Shown: positions 1 to 7,546 of the stretch, in pieces
Position numbering within the stretch: position 1 is the first letter of the stretch
How the letters are laid out: every line of letters starts with the position of its first letter
DNA from: Gemmatimonadales bacterium
GTDB taxonomy: Bacteria > Gemmatimonadota > Gemmatimonadetes > Gemmatimonadales > JACORV01
Length of the DNA stretch: 32,633 bases
Direction of reading: 5' to 3'
NCBI GenBank assembly: GCA_035502185.1
Contig: DATJUT010000065.1
Location: forward strand, 1 to 32,633
Notes under the pieces: generated by a model
Told to the model about the DNA's origin: nothing
Seen by the model: only the letters and a program-made list of their open reading frames with translations
Database searches by the model: none
Made by a program: the position numbers and the translations under genes

Positions 1-63
1 CGGGGTACTAGATTAGGCCCAAAGTCCCGACATGGATTTCAACCGAGTCTGGGTGGTCACAGC

Positions 64-2487
64 GTGAACGACAGCGTTCCCGAGCAGCCCGAGTCTTCCC
101 GCTCCCTGCCCGTGCCAGTGGGGGCGATGCCTCCGGGCCCGTGGGTCGACCTGGCGTCGCGCACGCCGCCCGACGAGGAGCAGCCGCTCGACGTGCGCCG
201 TCTCGCCGCCGCGCTGGTGCGGCGGAAGTGGCTGATCATCCTGATCACCATGGCCGGCACCGGGGCCGGTTTCGTCCTCAGCCACATGCAGCCCCCGGTG
301 TACCAGGCGCAGGCCACGCTGTGGATCCAGGTGCCCACGTCGAGCGGCGCGCAGAACACGGGCCCGATCCAGTCCGCGAACCTGCTGCAGTGGTCGTCGT
401 GGGTGGACCTGCTGCAGTCGTTCGTGGTGCTGGACGAGGTGGTCCGGCAGCAGCGCTTCTATCTCGTGACCAAGCAGCCGGCCGACCGGGCGGTGTTCTC
501 GACGCTCCAGCTCAAGTCGGCCTTCGCCCCGGCGGACTACCGCCTGGACGTCTCGAAGGACGGGCGCACCTTCACGCTGTCGGCGGCCGAGCGGGTGGTT
601 CAGCGCGGCGCCGTCGGCGACTCGGTGGGCAACGCCGAGGGCCTCGAGTGGGTGCCCACGGCCCGGGACCTGTGGCCGGGCCGGCAGATCCACTTCCGCG
701 TGCGGGACCCGCGCGATGCGGCGCTGACGCTGCGGGACGAGCTGCAGGCCATCCTGCCGCAGCAGGGCAGCTTCCTCAAGCTGCAGCTGATGGGCCCGAG
801 CCCCAACGCGACGGCGACGACGCTGAACGCGGTGGCGGACCGGTTCGTCGAGGTGGCGGCGGAGCTGAAGCGGCAGAAGCTCTCGGAGCTGAGCAAGATC
901 CTCAACGAGCAGCTCACCTCGTCGTACACCGACCTGCGGCGCGCCGAGGGCGCGCTCGAGACCTTCCGCGTCCACACCATCACGCTGCCCTCCGAGCAGG
1001 CGTCGCCGGTCACGCCCGGCCTGCAGGAGACCCGCGACCCGGTGTTCCGGTCGTTCTTCGAGATGCGGGTCGAGCGGGACCAGCTCGAGCGCGACCGCCA
1101 GAACATCCTGGCGGCGATGTCGCAGCGCGACTCCGAGGTCGCGGCGATGCAGCTCGAGGTGATCCCGTCGGTGCGCAACTCGGCCGAGCTGTCGACCGCG
1201 CTGACCCAGCTCGCCACCAAGGAAGCCGAGGCCCGCGCGATGCGGCTGCAGTTCGGCAGCGTGTACCCGCCGCTGCAGCGCCTCAACGCGGAGATCGCCG
1301 ACCTGCAGCGGCACTCGGTGCCGGAGCTGGCGCAGAAGCTCGCGGTCCAGCTGGGGGCGCGGGTGCGGGACGACGACTCGCGGATCGGCTCGGCGTCGCA
1401 CGAGCTGCAGCAGATCCCGCAGCGCGCCATCGAGGAGGCGCGGCTGCGGCGCGACGTCTCGATCGCCGAGAACCTCTACACCACGCTGCAGCAGCGCTAC
1501 GAGGAGGCGCGGCTGGCGGAGGTGAGCAGCATCCCCGAGGTGCGGATCCTGGACCGCGCCGTGCCGCCCGAGAAGGCGCTGGCGAGCCGCGCCAAGATGC
1601 TGCTGCTGCTGGGCATCGTCGGCGGGCTCGGCGGCTCGGTGGTGCTGGCGCTGTTCCTCGACCGGCTCGACCGCCGGCTGCGCTACCCGGAGCAGGTCAC
1701 CGACGGGATGGGCCTGCCGATCCTGGGCGCCATTCCGCGGCTGCGGAACGGCAACCGCCTGGCCGGCGCCGAGACGCAGGCGCAGGTGGTCGAGGCGCTG
1801 CGCTCGATCCGGCTCAACCTCCAGCACGCCTACGGCTCCGCCGGCCCGCTGGTGATCGTGATCTCCAGCCCCGCGGGCGGCGACGGCAAGTCGTTCCTCG
1901 CCTCGAACCTGGCCGTCTCGTTCGCCGACGCCGGCCACCGCACGATGGTCATCGACGGCGACATCCGCCGCGGCAGCCTCCACCGGGTGTTCGAGCGGCC
2001 GCGCAAGCCGGGCCTGATCGACCACCTCGGCGGGCAGGCCTCGCGCGAGGACATCGTCCAGAAGACGTCCATCGACGGCGTGGACTTCATCGCCTGCGGC
2101 ACCCGCAAGAACGCCGGCCCGGAGCTGCTGGCCTCGGCCGCCATGTCGCAGCTGCTGATCGGCCTCAGGAACCAGTACGGGGTCATCATCGTGGACTGCG
2201 CGCCGCTCGGCGCCGGGGTCGATCCCCTGGTCGTCGGCACGCTCACCGGCAACCTGGTGCTGGTGTTGCGCACCGGCGTGACCGACCGGGAGTTCGCCCT
2301 GGCCAAGCTGGGCGCCGTGAGCCGCCTGCCGATCCGGGTGCTGGGCGCGGTCCTCAACGACGTGCGGCCCGGCCAGGGCTACGAGCACTACTACCACTAC
2401 TCGTACCTGCCCGGCTACGAGACCTCGGAGGAGAGCGGCGCCGACAGCGTGCTGCGGGCGCTGCCGGGGAAGGGGAGCGGCTCGTGA
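64..2487 (+). CDS. Wzz/Wzc-type polysaccharide co-polymerase fused to BY-kinase (tyrosine autokinase)
   Basis: Inner-membrane protein of 807 residues that would control chain length and export of a surface polysaccharide. Seen: a Wzz-like first membrane segment near residues 57-78, a long periplasmic stretch with coiled-coil character (about 250-490), a second membrane segment near 516-536, then a cytoplasmic BY-kinase domain. The kinase has Walker A (PAGGDGKS, about 604-611), Walker A' (VIDGDIRRG, about 629-637) and Walker B (VIIVDCAPLG, about 708-717). The C-terminus has a cluster of six tyrosines (GYEHYYHYSYLPGY), the usual autophosphorylation tail. In this family, cycles of tyrosine phosphorylation drive oligomer assembly and disassembly during polymer synthesis. 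The GTG start at 64 follows a GGTGG stretch; the frame stays open to the window edge, so a slightly longer N-terminus cannot be excluded. Its stop overlaps the next start (GTGA), indicating translational coupling. Confidence 0.93.
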   Translation: MNDSVPEQPESSRSLPVPVGAMPPGPWVDLASRTPPDEEQPLDVRRLAAALVRRKWLIILITMAGTGAGFVLSHMQPPVYQAQATLWIQVPTSSGAQNTGPIQSANLLQWSSWVDLLQSFVVLDEVVRQQRFYLVTKQPADRAVFSTLQLKSAFAPADYRLDVSKDGRTFTLSAAERVVQRGAVGDSVGNAEGLEWVPTARDLWPGRQIHFRVRDPRDAALTLRDELQAILPQQGSFLKLQLMGPSPNATATTLNAVADRFVEVAAELKRQKLSELSKILNEQLTSSYTDLRRAEGALETFRVHTITLPSEQASPVTPGLQETRDPVFRSFFEMRVERDQLERDRQNILAAMSQRDSEVAAMQLEVIPSVRNSAELSTALTQLATKEAEARAMRLQFGSVYPPLQRLNAEIADLQRHSVPELAQKLAVQLGARVRDDDSRIGSASHELQQIPQRAIEEARLRRDVSIAENLYTTLQQRYEEARLAEVSSIPEVRILDRAVPPEKALASRAKMLLLLGIVGGLGGSVVLALFLDRLDRRLRYPEQVTDGMGLPILGAIPRLRNGNRLAGAETQAQVVEALRSIRLNLQHAYGSAGPLVIVISSPAGGDGKSFLASNLAVSFADAGHRTMVIDGDIRRGSLHRVFERPRKPGLIDHLGGQASREDIVQKTSIDGVDFIACGTRKNAGPELLASAAMSQLLIGLRNQYGVIIVDCAPLGAGVDPLVVGTLTGNLVLVLRTGVTDREFALAKLGAVSRLPIRVLGAVLNDVRPGQGYEHYYHYSYLPGYETSEESGADSVLRALPGKGSGS

Positions 2488-3290
2488 CGGCCCCCGTGAG
2501 CTTCCGCCGGCCGGCGCTCGGCGCCTGCCTGGCCCTCGGCCTCGTCCTTGCGGCGCGGCCCGCGGCGGCGCAGCAGCCCGATCCCTGGGACTATCGCGAT
2601 CCCGGCATCACCCGCCAGGCGCTAGTGCAGGTGCTGGCGCGCTACCAGGCCGCCGCCGCGTCCCCCGCCTACAGCCCGGAGCTGCGGGCGGAGGCCAGGG
2701 GCGACGTGGACGAGATCCAGACCCGCCTCCGGGACGGGGACATGCGGGTGGGCGACCGCCTGCGGCTGTGGGTTTCGGAGCAGAAGGACCTGTCGGACAG
2801 CTTCACGGTGGCGCAGGGACCGGCGCTGGTGCTGCCGGTCGTGGGGCCGGTGCCCCTCCAGGGCGTGCTGCGCTCCGAGCTGGTGGATCGCCTCACGATC
2901 GCCGTGGACAGCGTGTACCACCAGGCCGTCGTGCGGGTGGAGCTGCTGACCCGCATCGCCGTCACCGGCGGCGTGGTGCGGGCCGGCTTCTACGCGCTGC
3001 CGCGCGACGCGCTGGTGGCCGACGCCATCACCGCGGCCGGCGGCCTCGCGGTCGGCTCGAGCCTGGCCAAGGCGTTCGTCGAGCGGGGGCACGACGTGCT
3101 GTGGTCGCCCGATTCGCTGCAGGTGGCGATGCAGGAGCGCCGGACCATCGGCGCCCTGGACCTTCAGGCGGGAGATGCCATCGTGGTGCCGGTCATTGCG
3201 CCGCCCAACCCGGGGCAGACGGCGCAGCTCCTCATCTACGCGCTGCAGATTCCGATCTCGTTCTACGCCCTCTATCAGCTCGTGAAGTAG
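2484..3290 (+). CDS. SLBB-type polysaccharide export protein (Wza-like, short)
   Basis: Exported protein of 268 residues, probably the periplasmic/outer-membrane partner of the upstream BY-kinase. Seen: an N-terminal signal peptide ending in ARPAAAQQ, a polysaccharide-export domain (about residues 75-150, with GDRLRLWVSEQ and VVGPVPLQGV), an SLBB domain (about 155-215, IAVTGGVVRAGFYALP) and a hydrophobic C-terminal helix (about 245-268). The GTG at 2484 overlaps the kinase stop by 4 bases and follows a purine-rich GGGGAAGGGGAG, so this start is well supported; the frame also runs open far upstream, but that part overlies the kinase gene and is a shadow. Known Wza proteins are longer and carry a lipobox. 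Here a Cys lies near residue 15 without a proper hydrophobic region before it, so signal peptidase I cleavage is more likely. The C-terminal helix may play the role of Wza's membrane helix (inference). Confidence 0.87.
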   Translation: MTAPVSFRRPALGACLALGLVLAARPAAAQQPDPWDYRDPGITRQALVQVLARYQAAAASPAYSPELRAEARGDVDEIQTRLRDGDMRVGDRLRLWVSEQKDLSDSFTVAQGPALVLPVVGPVPLQGVLRSELVDRLTIAVDSVYHQAVVRVELLTRIAVTGGVVRAGFYALPRDALVADAITAAGGLAVGSSLAKAFVERGHDVLWSPDSLQVAMQERRTIGALDLQAGDAIVVPVIAPPNPGQTAQLLIYALQIPISFYALYQLVK

Positions 3291-3300
3291 GACGTCGTTC

Positions 3301-4416
3301 GTGGGCCGCGCGCCTGGCACGCTGCTCTCGGTGGTGGGAGCGCGTCCCAACTTCATGAAGCTCGCGCCCGTGGCGCGCGCCGCGGCGCGGCGCCCGGGGC
3401 TCCGTCACGTCATCGTCCACACCGGCCAGCACTACGACGCGGAAATGTCGGACGCGTTCTTCGCCGAGCTGGGCATCCCGCGGCCCGACCACAACCTCGA
3501 GGTCGGCTCCGGCTCCCACGCCGCGCAGACCGCGCTGATCATGCAGCGCTTCGAGCCGGTGGTCCTCGCCGACAAGCCCGACGCCGTCCTCGTCTACGGC
3601 GACGTGAACTCGACCGTCGCGGCCGCGCTGGTCGCCGCCAAGCTCGGCATCAAGGTGGCCCACGTCGAGGCGGGGCTCCGCAGCCGCGACTGGACGATGC
3701 CCGAAGAGATCAACCGCGTGGTCACCGACCGGCTCGCCGACTGGCTGCTGACGCCCTCGCGCGACGCCAACGACAACCTCCGCGCCGAGGGCGTCCCCGG
3801 CGAGCGGGTGCACCTGGTGGGCAACATCATGATCGACACCCTGGTGGCGTCGCTGCCGCGGGCCCGCGAGAACGGCGCGGCGCGGCGCGTCGGGGTGGAC
3901 GGCCGCCGGTTCGCGTTCGTGACGCTGCACCGGCCCAACAACGTGGACGCGCCCGCCACGCTGCGCGAGATCCTGGACACCCTGGGCGAGCTGGCCGCGC
4001 GGCTGCCGGTCGTCTTCCCGGTGCACCCCAGGACCCGCGCGCGCATCGCCGACATGGGCTGGACGGCGCCGCCGGGAGCGGCGCTGAAGCTCCTCGACCC
4101 GATCCCGTACCTCGACACGCTCGGGCTCGTGGAGCAGTCGGCCCTGGTCGTCACGGACTCCGGCGGGCTGCAGGAGGAGACCACGTTCCTGGGCGTGCCG
4201 TGCCTCACGGTGCGGCCCTCGACCGAGCGGCCGATCACCTGCACCGAGGGCACCAACCGCCTGGTGAAGGCGGAGCGCGGCGCGATCCTGGCGGCCGCGA
4301 CGGCGGCGCTGGAGGCCCGGCGCGGCGCCGCGCGGCCGATCGAGCGCTGGGACGGCCACACGGCCGACCGCATCCTCGAGGTCCTCCTCGACGGGGCCAG
4401 CTACCGGGTGCCATGA
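3301..4416 (+). CDS. wecB: UDP-N-acetylglucosamine 2-epimerase (non-hydrolysing)
   Basis: Cytoplasmic enzyme of 371 residues that interconverts UDP-GlcNAc and UDP-ManNAc, supplying ManNAc-type sugars for surface polysaccharide. Seen: the family's N-terminal motif VVGARPNFMKLAP, then GDVNSTVAAAL, HVEAGLRSRDWTMPEEINR, HRPNNVD and DSGGLQEE, all in the expected order along the two Rossmann-like (GT-B) halves; the length is typical. The GTG start at 3301 lies 10 bases after the SLBB gene and its stop overlaps the glycosyltransferase start (ATGA), so it belongs to the same operon. The context implies that the exported polymer contains ManNAc or a derivative such as ManNAcA, although no UDP-ManNAc dehydrogenase is present in the window. 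Confidence 0.95.
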   Translation: MGRAPGTLLSVVGARPNFMKLAPVARAAARRPGLRHVIVHTGQHYDAEMSDAFFAELGIPRPDHNLEVGSGSHAAQTALIMQRFEPVVLADKPDAVLVYGDVNSTVAAALVAAKLGIKVAHVEAGLRSRDWTMPEEINRVVTDRLADWLLTPSRDANDNLRAEGVPGERVHLVGNIMIDTLVASLPRARENGAARRVGVDGRRFAFVTLHRPNNVDAPATLREILDTLGELAARLPVVFPVHPRTRARIADMGWTAPPGAALKLLDPIPYLDTLGLVEQSALVVTDSGGLQEETTFLGVPCLTVRPSTERPITCTEGTNRLVKAERGAILAAATAALEARRGAARPIERWDGHTADRILEVLLDGASYRVP

Positions 4417-5576
4417 CCGCGGCGATCGTCCTCCTGGCGCTCGGCCTGTGCACCGCCGGCTACGCGTACTTCGGTTACCCGATCGTCCTCAAGCTGCTGA
4501 GCCTGGTGCGCACGCGGCCGGCGGCGGCGCGCGAGCCCGCCGAGTGGCCTTCCATCAGCATCACCGTCCCGGCCTACAACGAGGAACGGGCCATCGCGGC
4601 CACCCTCGACGCGATCCTGGCCACCGAGTATCCCGGCCGGCGCCAGATCCTGGTGGTGTCCGACGGCTCGACCGACCGCACCGACGAGATCGTGCGCGGC
4701 TACGCGGGCCGCGGCGTGGAGCTGCTGCGCACCCCGGTGCGGGGCGGCAAGATCGCGGCGGAGAACCTGGCCCGGGCGCACCTCACGGGCGACATCGTGG
4801 TCAACACCGACGCCTCGGTGCGCATCGCGCCCGGGGCGCTGAAGCCGCTGATCGCGCAGTTCGCCGATCCGACGGTCGGCGTGGCCTCGGGGCGCGACCT
4901 CAGCGTCGCGCAGCTCGACGCCGACCTCAACGTCGGCGAGTCGGGCTACGTGGGCTACGAGATGTGGGTGCGCGGCCTCGAGACGCGGGTGGGCTCGATC
5001 GTCGGCGCGTCGGGCTGCTTCTACGCCATCCGCAAGCCGCTGCACGTGACCGATTTCCCCCCGGCCCTCAGCCGCGACTTCGCCTGCGCCCTCATCGCGC
5101 GTGAGCACGGCTTCCGCGCCGTGTCGGTCGACGAGGCCGCGTGCTTCGTGCCGCGCATCCGCTCGCTGCACGGCGAGTACCGCCGCAAGGTGCGCACCCT
5201 GGTGCGCGGGCTCGAGACGCTGTGGTACAAGCGCGCGCTCCTCAATCCGCTGCGCTACGGCGCGTTCGCGTGGATGCTGGCGAGCCACAAGCTGGTGCGC
5301 TGGCTGGCGCCCTGGGGACTCGTGCTGGCGGCCGTCGGGTGGCTGCTGCTGGCGGCGGGGCTCCACTCCTGGCTGCTCGCCGCGGTGTGCGTGCTGCCGC
5401 TGCTGTTGGCCGCGGTGGGGTGGTGGTGGCCGGAGGGGCGGGACGCGCCGAGGATCGTCTCGGTGCCCGCCTACGTGGTCTCGGGGATCGTCGCCGCGCT
5501 CGACGCCTGGCTGCGCGCGCTGCGGGGCGAGGTGAATGCCGTGTGGGAGCCCACCAAGAGAGCGGTGGTCGGTTAG
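4413..5576 (+). CDS. Membrane-associated family 2 glycosyltransferase
   Basis: Predicted inner-membrane GT-A glycosyltransferase of 387 residues, last gene of the polysaccharide operon. Seen: an N-terminal membrane helix (about residues 3-25), the GT2 nucleotide-sugar motifs SISITVPAYNEERAI (about 49-63) and VVSDGSTDRTDEI (about 79-91), a DXD-like NTDA (about 131-134), the acceptor-site region GASGCFYAIRK, an RRKVRTLVRGLETL stretch in place of QxxRW, and two or three C-terminal membrane helices (about 285-360). It probably transfers a sugar from a nucleotide donor to a lipid-linked or nascent chain at the cytoplasmic face. The ATG at 4413 overlaps the wecB stop by 4 bases, which fixes the start. 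Donor and acceptor cannot be read from sequence. No Wzx flippase or Wzy polymerase lies nearby, so the pathway is incomplete here. Confidence 0.9.
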   Translation: MTAAIVLLALGLCTAGYAYFGYPIVLKLLSLVRTRPAAAREPAEWPSISITVPAYNEERAIAATLDAILATEYPGRRQILVVSDGSTDRTDEIVRGYAGRGVELLRTPVRGGKIAAENLARAHLTGDIVVNTDASVRIAPGALKPLIAQFADPTVGVASGRDLSVAQLDADLNVGESGYVGYEMWVRGLETRVGSIVGASGCFYAIRKPLHVTDFPPALSRDFACALIAREHGFRAVSVDEAACFVPRIRSLHGEYRRKVRTLVRGLETLWYKRALLNPLRYGAFAWMLASHKLVRWLAPWGLVLAAVGWLLLAAGLHSWLLAAVCVLPLLLAAVGWWWPEGRDAPRIVSVPAYVVSGIVAALDAWLRALRGEVNAVWEPTKRAVVG

Positions 5577-5580
5577 GAGA

Positions 5581-5646
5581 TTGCAGGGGAGTTGTAAGAC
5601 GCCCAGTACCGAGCGGTCGACCACTCGCAGCTTGCCGTCTCGCCAC
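5581..5646. repeat. GTTGCGAG-family intergenic repeat between convergent genes
   Basis: The 100-base gap between two convergent genes holds GTTGTAAGACGCC at 5591-5603 and, in the opposite sense, CCACTCGCAGCTTGCCGTCT at 5621-5640. The reverse complement of the second part matches the copy at 13579-13599 in 19 of 21 bases and resembles the arms at 7264-7468. A role in transcription termination or as a small mobile repeat is possible; no T-run is present. Confidence 0.6.
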
Positions 5647-5676
5647 TGACCTGAATCCCGCCTCCCGGCTCCTCGT

Positions 5677-7209
5677 CTAGCGTGCGGGCTTGGCCCAGGG
5701 AGGCCGCGACGCCTCGACCAGCGCCCGGATGCGCGGCGGCAGCCCGGGTTCGCCGGTGTCCACGTCCTTGAGCCCGAACCGCCACAGCAGTGCCCCCGGC
5801 TGCATGCGCTCGCCGACGGCGATCGCGTCGGCCGTGTCGTGCGCCGCGACGTAGAGTGTGCGGGCGAGCGGCGTGCCGATCCGGATGGCGATGCGGCCCG
5901 TCGGGGGCAGGGCGGCCAGCATCTGCCGCGCATCGGCCGCGGACCTGGCCGTGTCGCCGAAGGCCATCGGGGCGTCGAGGGTGCTCGCGCGCGCGATCCA
6001 TGCCGTGCCCGGTGGCGCGAGCCGCGTGAAGGTCGCGGCATCGGCCCGCGCGCCGGCCGTGTCGCCCAGCGTCAGCCTCACGCCCGCGCGCGTGAGATAG
6101 GCGTTGTAGAACGCGGGGTCGATGGCCAGCGCGCTGTCCAGCAGCGCGAGGCCCCGCCGCGGCGGCTCGGAGCCCGACAGGTTCACCAGGGAGATGGGCC
6201 GCCCCGGCTCGATCGCCAGGGCGTGGCGGAGCAGCTCCGGCACCTCCGAATCGCGCTGCATGTAGGTGAGCAGATCGCCGAGCTGGGACCACGCCTCGGC
6301 GTTGCGCGGGTCGAGGGCCACCGCCCGGCGCATCGCCGGTTCGGCGCCCGCCAGGTCGCGCGGATGCGCGAAGATCTGCAGGTAGCCCCAGGCCAGCCAC
6401 GCGTCGGAGCTGAGCGAGTCGAGGGCGAGCGCGCGTGAGGCGGCGGCGATCCCGTTGGCGAGGAAGCTGTCGGGCGGCACCAGGCCGTCGTCGCTCCAGC
6501 CCCAGTCCAGCCAGATCGCGTAGCCGAGCCCGATCCGGGCCCACGCCGAGACCAGGCGCGGATCGAGGCGCGCCGCCGCCTGGTACTCGCCGATCGCCCG
6601 CTGCACCGACGCCGGCGTGCGCTGCGCCAGGAGCACGTTGCCGTGCACCAGGTGCTCGAACGCGTCCCGGTTGTCGGTCGGCCGGGCGGTCAGCGCCGTG
6701 CGCTCGCCGGGCAGGAGCTGGCCCGCCACGCCGCTCGCCACGCGGCGCGCGATGTCGGTCGTGATCGCCAGGATGTCGCCGTCGCCGCGCTCGTACTCCT
6801 GACCCCACACGCGGTTGCCCGTGGTGGCACGCGCCAGCTCGCAGCGCACCCTGAGCTCGGTGCCGGCCCGCTGCACGCTGCCGGTCACCAGGTACGTCAC
6901 GGCGAGGACTCGGCCGAGCGACGCCGGATCCACGTCCTTGTCGGTCCGGTAGCGGCGGACCGCGTAGCGGGACTTCACCGTGAGCCGCGGAATGTCCCCC
7001 AGCCGCGTGATCAGCTCCTCGGTGAGCCCCTCGGCCAGGTACGCGTCCGCCGTGTCGCGCGAGAGATTGTCGAAGTAGAGCACGGCGATGCTGTTGGAGG
7101 CGGGCGCGCGCGCCGGCGCGCGGCACGGCGCCGGCGTGCCGTCGGGGCACTGGGCGGCGAGCGGCGCCGCCACGGCGGCGATCAACAGGACGAGGGGGAT
7201 GGGCTTCAT
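5677..7209 (-). CDS. Secreted TolB/FlgO-like domain protein with TPR repeats
   Basis: Exported protein of 510 residues, unknown role. Seen: a signal peptide (MKPIPLVLLIAAVAAPLAAQ), a Pro/Ala-rich linker, then a FlgO/TolB-like domain (about residues 40-155: IAVLYFDNLSRD, YLAEGLTEELITRL, VTYLVTGSVQRAGTELRV, GNRVWGQEYERGDGDILAI) followed by about 200 residues of TPR-like helical pairs. The same domain order without a signal peptide forms the C-terminal half of the Ser/Thr kinase at 18382-20631, so the two are paralogous modules. In related proteins these regions are thought to bind proteins or ligands; no catalytic residues are visible. The ATG at 7209 is only 11 bases from a good -10 (TATATT), so the leader would be about 4 nt and translation nearly leaderless. 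Confidence 0.85.
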   Translation of the reverse strand: MKPIPLVLLIAAVAAPLAAQCPDGTPAPCRAPARAPASNSIAVLYFDNLSRDTADAYLAEGLTEELITRLGDIPRLTVKSRYAVRRYRTDKDVDPASLGRVLAVTYLVTGSVQRAGTELRVRCELARATTGNRVWGQEYERGDGDILAITTDIARRVASGVAGQLLPGERTALTARPTDNRDAFEHLVHGNVLLAQRTPASVQRAIGEYQAAARLDPRLVSAWARIGLGYAIWLDWGWSDDGLVPPDSFLANGIAAASRALALDSLSSDAWLAWGYLQIFAHPRDLAGAEPAMRRAVALDPRNAEAWSQLGDLLTYMQRDSEVPELLRHALAIEPGRPISLVNLSGSEPPRRGLALLDSALAIDPAFYNAYLTRAGVRLTLGDTAGARADAATFTRLAPPGTAWIARASTLDAPMAFGDTARSAADARQMLAALPPTGRIAIRIGTPLARTLYVAAHDTADAIAVGERMQPGALLWRFGLKDVDTGEPGLPPRIRALVEASRPPWAKPAR

Positions 7210-7220
7210 CGGGCTGCGTC

Positions 7221-7226
7221 AATATA
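7221..7226 (-). promoter_or_regulatory. -10 hexamer TATATT of the TolB/TPR gene
   Basis: On the minus strand TATATT lies 11 bases before the ATG at 7209, in an AT-rich island in otherwise GC-rich DNA. No TTGACA-like -35 is seen at 16-18 bases. Transcription would begin about 4 bases before the start codon. Confidence 0.45.
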
Positions 7227-7263
7227 CCGGAGAACAGGAAGGAGGAGGCAGTGCGCGGGCGAG

Positions 7264-7468
7264 TTGCGAGACGCCGGGTTGCGAGTGGTTGCGAGAAGTG
7301 AGTCGGGAGGCAGCAGGGCCGTTGCCGGGCGAGCGTCCGGGGCCGGGGAAGGCGGGGTCCCCGCGCGGCAGGGGATGGCCGCCCGGCCCCGTGGGGACCC
7401 GAGGCCGGCCCAGAACCGTGGACCAGGAACTCACGTCTCGTAACCACTCGCAGCTGTGCGTCTCGCAG
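7264..7468. repeat. Inverted repeat with 40-bp arms of the GTTGCGAG family in a divergent promoter region
   Basis: The arms 7264-7303 and 7429-7468 are inverted copies with 33 of 40 bases identical, enclosing 125 bases of GC-rich DNA that itself contains GGTCCCC/GGGGACC complementarity. The left arm contains GTTGCGAGTGGTTGCGAG, and a related 33-nt copy lies at 13574-13606 (28 of 33 identical to 7263-7295). The structure has the architecture of a small non-coding mobile element or BIME-like repeat. It fills most of the 337-base gap between the divergent TolB/TPR and M14 genes; no gene is seen in that gap. Confidence 0.75.
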
Positions 7469-7512
7469 CTGTTCCGCACCCCGCACACTTCTCCCGGCCA
7501 CCTCGTCGTGCG

Positions 7513-7518
7513 TAGATT
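7513..7518 (+). promoter_or_regulatory. Candidate -10 hexamer TAGATT of the M14 peptidase gene
   Basis: TAGATT lies 28 bases before the ATG at 7547, giving a leader of roughly 22 nt. The -35 position (TTCTCC, 18-base spacer) is weak. The hexamer resembles the TAGAAT at 13125. Confidence 0.35.
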
Positions 7519-7546
7519 GGCCGACTCCATATCCCCCAGGTTCCCG

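Noticed and set aside
141-2483. Long upstream extension of the SLBB frame
   Set aside because: The stretch overlies the kinase gene in another frame and has shadow composition; the SLBB protein starts at GTG 2484 with a signal peptide.
7264-7468. Insertion sequence with a transposase
   Set aside because: The interior between the arms has no plausible open frame; only a non-coding element is supported.
7088-7546. Upstream part of the M14 peptidase frame
   Set aside because: It overlaps the TolB/TPR gene and the inverted repeat; the signal peptide starts at 7547.
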